A DNA stretch of 64,000 nucleotides from Persebacter sp965221835 (GTDB lineage: Bacteria; Pseudomonadota; Gammaproteobacteria; Tethybacterales; Persebacteraceae), in contig OZ244916.1 of NCBI GenBank assembly GCA_965221835.1, forward strand, positions 1,612,001-1,676,000. The letters are read 5' to 3'. Positions 58,597 to 64,000 of the stretch are shown here, piece after piece. Every line of letters begins with the position of its first letter. The first letter of the stretch is position 1. Position numbers and translations under genes: made by a program. The notes beneath the pieces are model-generated. The model made no database searches, had not been told where the DNA came from, and saw only the letters and a program-made list of their open reading frames with translations.

Positions 58597-58604
58597 CTTG
58601 CAAA

Positions 58605-61600
58605 ATGCAGGAAAACGCTTTCGTACATTTGCGCGTTCACAGCGAATATTCCGTCAACGAAGGCGCCGCCCGCCTGTCGCCGCAAAACAAAAATGAAGAC
58701 GACACCGTCGCACGGCGCGCCGCCGAATTGGGAATGCCCGCCCTCGGTCTCGCCGATTTGGGCAATATGTTCGGCGCGGTAAAGTTTTACGAATCGTGCC
58801 GCAAGCAGGGCATCAAACCGGTTATCGGCTGCGAGACACCGCTTTCCGATGACCGCAAATCAAAACATCATCTTCTTTTGTTGTGCGCCGATGACGAAGG
58901 ATATCGCAACTTAAATCGCTTGCTAACTCGCGCCTATGGCAAAAACGGCGGCAACATAAATCCGCGCTGGTTGCAAGACGACAATCGCGGACTCATCGTT
59001 TTGTCCGGCGGTGCGCGCGGCGAAATCGGCGGCGCATTGGAAAATAACGAAATGCGCCGTGCCGTTGCCGTTGCCGGACAATGGAAAGAATGTTTCGGCG
59101 ACCGCTTTTATGTGGAAACATGGCGCGCCCGCGAAGAAGACAACGGCGCGGCGGCGGCGTCCGCAGTTGCAGAAAAAATCGGCGCACCGCTTGTCGCAAC
59201 GCATCCGGTGCAATGTACGCGCGCGGAAGATGTGCGAATGCTGGCGATTCGCCGTTGTATCGCGCACAATTTGCCGTTAAGCGCCGCCGACCGCAATCCG
59301 CCGTTCGCCGATTTGCCGTATTTATTAAGCGTCGACGAAATGCGGCGGCGATTTTCGGATATGCCGGCGGCGTTGGCGAACAGCGCAGATATTGCCTTCC
59401 GGTGCAATTTCGCTTATCCGCCGTCTCGCCCGCATCTGCCGCAAATGGAAACGCCGGACGGCGAAACGGCGGCGGAAACACTCGCGAAAACGGCGCGCAC
59501 AGGATTGCAAAAACGCGGCATTCCAAAAGGCGCGGAGGCGGAATACGAATCGCGCTTGCAATATGAGTTGGATATTATTATCAAAATGGGGTATGCCGAT
59601 TATTATTTAATTGTCGCCGATTTTATTGGCTGGTCGCGGCGGGAGGGCATTCCGGTCGGTCCCGGACGCGGTTCCGGCGCGGGTTCTTTGGTCGCCTATT
59701 CCGTTGGCATTACCGAGTTGGATCCGATCGCGTACGGACTTTTGTTTGAACGATTTTTGAATCCGGAACGCGTTTCGTTGCCCGATTTTGATGTAGATTT
59801 TTGCGTGGACGGACGCGACCGCGTTATTGAATATGTCGCGCAAAAATACGGCGCGGAACATGTTTCGCAAATCGTTACTTTCGGACAAATCGGTGCGCGC
59901 AGCGCGGTGCGCGATGTCGGGCGGGTGCTAAACTATCCCTATTCGCGTTGCGACTGGCTGGCGCGTACCATTCCCGGCACGCCGGACATAACGATAGACA
60001 AAGCGCTGGAAGAATCGCGCGAGTTGCGGCAGGCGAACGAAGACGATGCGGAAGTGCAAAATCTTATTTCGTTGGCGCGTACAGTGGAGGGATTGCCGCG
60101 CAACATCGGTACGCATGCGGGCGGCGTACTCATCGCACCGGAACCGATTGTCAACTATTGCCCGCTATATGCCGCCGCCGATACGAACAGTATGGTGAGT
60201 CAGATGGATATGGCGGATTTGGAAAAAGCCGGTCTCGTCAAGTTTGATTTTCTCGGATTGAAAACGCTCACAATTCTCGCACACGCCGAAGCGATGTTGC
60301 GCGACATCGGCGCATTGCCCGACAACTTTTCGCTGGAACAAATTCCGCAAGATGATGCGGAAGTATACAAAATGTACGGACGCGGCGAACTCAAAGGCGT
60401 ATTTCAATGCGAATCGCGCGGCATGTGCGAGATGATGCGCCGCGTCAAACCCGACCGTTTCGGCGATATTGTCGCGCTTATCGCGTTGTATCGTCCGGGA
60501 CCGATGCAGTTTATGGACGAGTTTATAGACGGCAAACACGGGCGGCGGCGCATCACTTATCCGCATCCCGATTTGGAAGAATCGCTCGCCGAAACTTACG
60601 GCGTTTGGGTGTATCAGGAACAGGTGATGGAAACCGCGCGCCGAATTGCGGGCTATTCGCTCGGCGAAGCCGATCTTCTTCGCCGCGCGATGGGCAAGAA
60701 AAAACCCGAAGAAATGAAAAAACAACGCGACCGATTCGTACAAGGTGCAAAAATGTCCGAAAAAGATGCGAAAGAATTGTTCGGCAAACTGGAACGATTC
60801 GCCGAATACGGTTTTCCGAAAGCGCATGCCGCGGCGTATGCTCTCGTTTCGTACCGGACGGCGTATTTCAAAGTACATTATCCGGCGGCATTGTACGCGG
60901 CGGCGATGAGTGCCGCTGCCATAGACAAAGATTTGAAAGATTTTATGCATTGCGCGCGCAACGATGGCGTGCGTCTTTTGCAACCAGATATTAATGCGGG
61001 GCGAAAAAATTTTCATCTCAACGACAAAGGCGAAATCGTATACGGACTCAAATCGCTGAAAGGAGTCGGCGGCGCGTTCATCAACGATTTGACAGAAGTA
61101 CGCGGCGAAAAACCATTCGCGAATTTGTTTGACTTTTGCCGCCGCATCGCCGGCAAGCGACAAGCAACATCGGCGGCAGTGGAAAATTTAATTGTCGCCG
61201 GTGCGTTTGACAAACTGCATCCGAATCGCGCCGCCGTTCTAAAAACATTTCCTGTTGCGCGCGAAGATGCGCGTTCCGGCAACGGACTTTTCGGCGAAGC
61301 ATCGTTGTCTGATACGCCGCCGTGGAACGCGAGCGAACGATTAACCCGCGAACAAAACGCGATGGGATTTGCGTTGAGCGGTTCCATGTATGAATTGTAC
61401 AAAGCGTTTTTGGGCGACCTCGGTTTACATCCAAAAACGCTAAAAAAAGCGGGCGAAGGCGGCAAGTTCCGCGTTGCCGGAATTTATAACGGCGTTTCCG
61501 CCCCGCGCGCATTACAAAAAACCGGCGACAAAATTTTAATTTTGGAAGACGACAGCACGCACGAATTTGAAGCCATCGTAAGCAGCAAAAAAATTGACGA

Positions 61601-61952
61601 CCTCGGCAAACTAAAAGAAGGACGCGATTTGCTGATTGCAGAAGGCGATATGAATCGCGGACGTCCGCGGGTGTCGGAAGTGTGGACTTTGGAAGAATAT
61701 ATCGCACGGCGGGCGCGGCGAATTATCGCAACCTGCAAACCAGACAACAACGCCCGCGCGTTGTACGAAACTTTGTCGCCGGCAAAAGACGCCGAAGGAA
61801 GTTGCGACATCGTGCTGCAATACGAAGACGACAATGTATGTTGTGCCGTTTCATTAGGCGACAAATGGCGACCGGGCAAGCTGTTGTGTGATCGTTTGCG
61901 CAATTGCGTAGGCGGCGGCGTTAAAGTTGAATACCGAAGTGCAGCGATTTAA
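58605..61952 (+). CDS. dnaE: DNA polymerase III alpha subunit (DnaE)
   Basis: The replicative polymerase subunit. The N-terminal PHP domain starts FVHLRVHSEYSVNEGAARLS. The palm domain has GPGRGSGAGSLVAYSVGITE and the catalytic acidic triplet in SLPDFDVDFCVDGRDRVIEY, followed by FGQIGARSAVRDVGRVL. Further on are GIFQCESRGM-type, KKPEEMKKQRDRFVQGA and the fingers block; a helix-hairpin-helix, an OB domain (GKFRVAGIYNGVSAPR) and a short C-terminal region follow. Length 1115 is typical of DnaE1. The ATG lies 8 bases after a TATAAT box. Its last 32 bases overlap the convergent dciA gene. Confidence 0.97.
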   Translation: MQENAFVHLRVHSEYSVNEGAARLSPQNKNEDDTVARRAAELGMPALGLADLGNMFGAVKFYESCRKQGIKPVIGCETPLSDDRKSKHHLLLLCADDEGYRNLNRLLTRAYGKNGGNINPRWLQDDNRGLIVLSGGARGEIGGALENNEMRRAVAVAGQWKECFGDRFYVETWRAREEDNGAAAASAVAEKIGAPLVATHPVQCTRAEDVRMLAIRRCIAHNLPLSAADRNPPFADLPYLLSVDEMRRRFSDMPAALANSADIAFRCNFAYPPSRPHLPQMETPDGETAAETLAKTARTGLQKRGIPKGAEAEYESRLQYELDIIIKMGYADYYLIVADFIGWSRREGIPVGPGRGSGAGSLVAYSVGITELDPIAYGLLFERFLNPERVSLPDFDVDFCVDGRDRVIEYVAQKYGAEHVSQIVTFGQIGARSAVRDVGRVLNYPYSRCDWLARTIPGTPDITIDKALEESRELRQANEDDAEVQNLISLARTVEGLPRNIGTHAGGVLIAPEPIVNYCPLYAAADTNSMVSQMDMADLEKAGLVKFDFLGLKTLTILAHAEAMLRDIGALPDNFSLEQIPQDDAEVYKMYGRGELKGVFQCESRGMCEMMRRVKPDRFGDIVALIALYRPGPMQFMDEFIDGKHGRRRITYPHPDLEESLAETYGVWVYQEQVMETARRIAGYSLGEADLLRRAMGKKKPEEMKKQRDRFVQGAKMSEKDAKELFGKLERFAEYGFPKAHAAAYALVSYRTAYFKVHYPAALYAAAMSAAAIDKDLKDFMHCARNDGVRLLQPDINAGRKNFHLNDKGEIVYGLKSLKGVGGAFINDLTEVRGEKPFANLFDFCRRIAGKRQATSAAVENLIVAGAFDKLHPNRAAVLKTFPVAREDARSGNGLFGEASLSDTPPWNASERLTREQNAMGFALSGSMYELYKAFLGDLGLHPKTLKKAGEGGKFRVAGIYNGVSAPRALQKTGDKILILEDDSTHEFEAIVSSKKIDDLGKLKEGRDLLIAEGDMNRGRPRVSEVWTLEEYIARRARRIIATCKPDNNARALYETLSPAKDAEGSCDIVLQYEDDNVCCAVSLGDKWRPGKLLCDRLRNCVGGGVKVEYRSAAI

Positions 61953-62217
61953 TCTCCGGAAATTCTTCTTGCAATTTTTCCAGTAACGATTCCCGCATCT
62001 GCCGCAATCGTGCATAAGCGGGCGAATCGGCGACTTTCAAATGCAATTCGCCGTCTTCGCACGACACCGCACAACAGGAAATTTCGTCAAATCCTGCGGC
62101 GGCAATATGCCGCTTCGCCGCCGCTTCCATTTGCGAAAGCAAAACGGCACGCCGCCAGTTTTCCCGCCAACCGCCGTCCGCCAACCCCTGCAAAACATCG
62201 CCGATTCGTTTCATCAT
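61921..62217 (-). CDS. dciA: DciA-like (DUF721) protein
   Basis: A 98-residue DUF721 protein. DciA is the ancestral loader or helper of the replicative helicase DnaB in bacteria without DnaC or DnaI. The KH-like core is visible: LLSQMEAAAKRHIAAAGFDE, DGELHLKVADSPAYARLRQM and RESLLEKLQEEFPEIKSLHF. Two adjacent ATGs (62217, 62214) are possible; the longer frame to 62265 adds a Cys-rich stretch without support. It overlaps the end of dnaE by 32 bases tail to tail, so the two may influence each other's expression. Confidence 0.8.
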   Translation of the reverse strand: MMKRIGDVLQGLADGGWRENWRRAVLLSQMEAAAKRHIAAAGFDEISCCAVSCEDGELHLKVADSPAYARLRQMRESLLEKLQEEFPEIKSLHFGIQL

Positions 62218-62314
62218 CACAAAATCATCCGCCTGCAGTGTACAAAATTTACAAACAATATACAAAACACGCGAACCGGCGAACGAAGACGGCGGATTTT
62301 TTTAACAATCGCAT

Positions 62315-63136
62315 TTAACGGGCGGTGTATTCCATTCGCTTAAATCGCGAAACCGGCGAATATCGCATTTTTTCGTAATCGGGTGCGCGTCTCGCCCGTT
62401 TTATTTTTTTCGCACCAAGAACGAATTTCATTTCTATTGTCGCCGTGCGAGTTTGTTTTCCCGCAGACGACCGTTGCATTTCGCCGCCAAATATCAACCA
62501 TTCGCGCAAAGCATATTTCGCCGCGATTTTTCCGCGAGTCGTATATTTCGCCGAATCCGTCCGGCTTTTCCAATGCGATACATAACCTTTCAGCGAAAAA
62601 CGCGAAGTCGGTTTTAACGAAAAACGATAATCGCCGCCCGCCATCATTCTGCCGCCGCCGAAATAATAATTCGCCGACATCCCGCCGTATTTTCCTTTGT
62701 ATTCGCCGCCGCCAAATATCCGCCGCCCGCCGTCTACCGAATCCATTTGCGCGAAAATCCATCCGCCCAACATTCCGCCGTACCATTTTTCGGCGTCCGT
62801 CCACCGCCGCACAACGCCGAATCGCACATCCCGCCGTCCGCCCGTTTTGGACGAATCCCACGCCGTCATTCCCGTCTGCAAAAATGCACCCCTAAACGGC
62901 ACAATCGCATCCACATCGCCCTGTATTGTTTTTTGTTTCGTTGAAAAACGAATGCGGTTTTTTACCTTAAAATCCCCGCCAAAAAATTGTTTGCCTTTTT
63001 TGTCAACGCGCTTAAATGCATCTTGTATCATTTTTACGCCTTGCCGTCCGGCGAAACAATCGGCAATTTTTTCGCAACCATTTGCGGAAACATCCCCCGC
63101 CAACGCAAAAATCAAAATCAAAATTACCCGTTTCAT
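62315..63136 (-). CDS. Outer-membrane barrel protein resembling the inverse-autotransporter barrel
   Basis: A 273-residue secreted protein. The signal peptide is KRVILILIFALAGDVSANGC; a short Cys-containing helical segment follows (CEKIADCFAGRQGVKMIQDA). The rest is a run of amphipathic beta strands: FLQTGMTAWDSSKTGGRRDV, KWYGGMLGGWIFAQMDSVDG, YKGKYGGMSANYYFGGGRMM, FSLKGYVSHWKSRTD and LREWLIFGGEMQRSSAG. The spacing of W, G and aromatic residues recalls the inverse-autotransporter barrel of intimin/invasin proteins, but no passenger domain is attached. GGATAAAA precedes the ATG, which lies 11 bases after the stop of the upstream autotransporter, so they may form an operon. The assignment is tentative. 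Confidence 0.6.
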   Translation of the reverse strand: MKRVILILIFALAGDVSANGCEKIADCFAGRQGVKMIQDAFKRVDKKGKQFFGGDFKVKNRIRFSTKQKTIQGDVDAIVPFRGAFLQTGMTAWDSSKTGGRRDVRFGVVRRWTDAEKWYGGMLGGWIFAQMDSVDGGRRIFGGGEYKGKYGGMSANYYFGGGRMMAGGDYRFSLKPTSRFSLKGYVSHWKSRTDSAKYTTRGKIAAKYALREWLIFGGEMQRSSAGKQTRTATIEMKFVLGAKKIKRARRAPDYEKMRYSPVSRFKRMEYTAR

Positions 63137-63147
63137 TTTTATCCAAC

Positions 63148-64000
63148 TTACCGAATTTGCAATTCTATGGCGAAAGAAAATCCTTTTGCGTTTGTTGCCG
63201 AGTTCCATTCCGCCGCCGCTGACCATTTGCTGTTTTCTGTTTTTTGCGAATAGCCCGCTGTGTAGATTGTTTGCGGTTTTTGTTTTATGGGGATTTTTGC
63301 GGTTTCGGTGCGGATTGTTTGCACGGATTCGCCGATGAATGCTTTGTGTGAATCGCCGTCCGCTATCGGATAATGCAAAACCATTTCGCCGCCGCTGATT
63401 CGCGATTCTTGTCGGGCGGAAAATTGCAAGTTGTCGTTATGCAAAAATAAATCGCGGTATTGAAATCCCGCCGTCCATTCTTCCGCCCGTGCGTTTTTTA
63501 TTTGCGAAATAAAAGAAGCGGAATCGTAATCCGCTTTTATTTGCGTTCTTCCGTATTCGCCGAATGCGGAAATGCCGCCGTAGTTTTTTGTCGTCCATTT
63601 AACATAGCCGCCTGTGTCGCTTGCGTTTTCCGCCGCAAAAGGCGAACTTCCTTCGCCGATATACGAACTCCGCGAACCGTCATATTCCAAACCGCCCCAA
63701 AAACGAAAACTTTCACCCGCCGTAAAATCATCCGCCTGCATTTCCTTCGCCGCATTTCCAAGTTTTGTTTTTTGCGAATCGCCGCCGACAATATCGGAAA
63801 GCGGAATGTTGTAATAAGAATCATCCGTTATTTTTAAGGCGACCGAAACCTCCGACAAACGCCCCCGCAAATGCGACATTTCGGACGGCAAACTCTCCCG
63901 CAACGAACTCAACGCTAAACCATTTGCCATTTCCAAATTTTCTATGTGGACAATTCCCGCCGATATATTGACAAGCCCCCATCCGTATACTTCATCAATT
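63148..64000 (-). CDS. C-terminal part of an autotransporter, probably subtilase (S8) type; continues past the right edge
   Basis: The frame is open to the window end, so the true start lies beyond 64000. The first visible residues, DEVYGWGLVNISAGIV, match the end of a subtilisin-like catalytic domain as found in S8 autotransporters, where (L/V)YGWGL(V/L) is common. A beta-strand linker follows, then a C-terminal barrel of alternating strands (FRFWGGLEYDGSRSSYIGEG, YVKWTTKNYGGISAFGEYGR, WTAGFQYRDLFLHNDNLQF, YTAGYSQKTENSKWSAAAEW) ending SFAIELQIR. It would be exported by the type V pathway. The catalytic triad is outside the window, so protease activity is an inference. Confidence 0.7.
   Translation of the reverse strand, partial: IDEVYGWGLVNISAGIVHIENLEMANGLALSSLRESLPSEMSHLRGRLSEVSVALKITDDSYYNIPLSDIVGGDSQKTKLGNAAKEMQADDFTAGESFRFWGGLEYDGSRSSYIGEGSSPFAAENASDTGGYVKWTTKNYGGISAFGEYGRTQIKADYDSASFISQIKNARAEEWTAGFQYRDLFLHNDNLQFSARQESRISGGEMVLHYPIADGDSHKAFIGESVQTIRTETAKIPIKQKPQTIYTAGYSQKTENSKWSAAAEWNSATNAKGFSFAIELQIR

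Overview
The window reads as a compact, fairly GC-rich chromosome segment of a Gammaproteobacteria-like bacterium. The clues are gene pairs typical of that group: DUF484-xerC, ndk-rlmN-ispG, rnr-rlmB, yajC-secDF, and single ubiK, yhhQ, yccA and napABC genes. All are read from the protein sequences alone, so the class is an inference. Intergenic gaps are short, and stop/start overlaps (ATGA or GTGA) are common: hisG-hisD, DUF484-xerC, rlmN-ispG, the RND pump pair, methylase-endonuclease, tyrS-MFS and yhhQ-ubiK. The three tRNA genes do not encode CCA.

Layout. 1-3.2 kb: the 3' part of a type ISP-like restriction-modification gene and a frameshifted gene of unknown function. 3.4-8.9 kb: hisG-hisD, rpsT, an orphan amino-acid binding protein, xerC/DUF484 and a histone H1-like protein. 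8.9-15.6 kb: class Ia ribonucleotide reductase, in which nrdA and nrdB are separated by a NYN-domain protein and a DNA methyltransferase; then an asparaginase-like protein. 15.6-18.5 kb: tRNA-Met, ndk, rlmN, ispG. 18.5-19.7 kb: a tandem array of 21-bp repeats and two accessory genes. 19.7-25.6 kb: aroC, GST, yccA, a CinA-like gene, tRNA-Asn, rlmB, rnr. 25.6-35.6 kb: a pilin-like protein, a tripartite-pump inner part (MFP plus RND), ilvA, a lipoprotein, a block of dispersed repeats, an FG-GAP lipoprotein and an NTF2-like protein. 35.6-39.7 kb: an NgoMIV-like restriction endonuclease with its methylase, recA, and a LysE-type exporter. 39.8-45.8 kb: a Cys/Tyr/Glu-rich lipoprotein, a second 21-bp array, an unknown protein, a napA gene lacking its first ~140 codons, napB, napC and further repeats. 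45.8-62.2 kb: housekeeping genes (fdxA, AddB-like nuclease, tyrS, MFS, ubiK, yhhQ, secDF, yajC, ribE, tRNA-Ile, dnaE, dciA). 62.3-64 kb: two outer-membrane barrel proteins, the second running off the right edge.

Three patterns stand out. First, at least ten genes have a TATAAT-like -10 box ending only 6-8 bases before the start codon, with no Shine-Dalgarno sequence, which predicts leaderless mRNAs. Second, two accessory loci (18.5-19.7 kb and 39.7-42.2 kb) share both a 21-bp repeat with the core CATTTCGTAGA and a nearly identical ~100-bp promoter module placed upstream of unrelated exported-protein genes; a degenerate version of the repeat appears again at 45.65 kb. Third, several DNA-modification systems are present: the type ISP-like gene, the NYN-methylase pair inside the nrd locus, and the NgoMIV-like pair next to recA. 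Function calls rest on motifs read by eye; no database search was possible.
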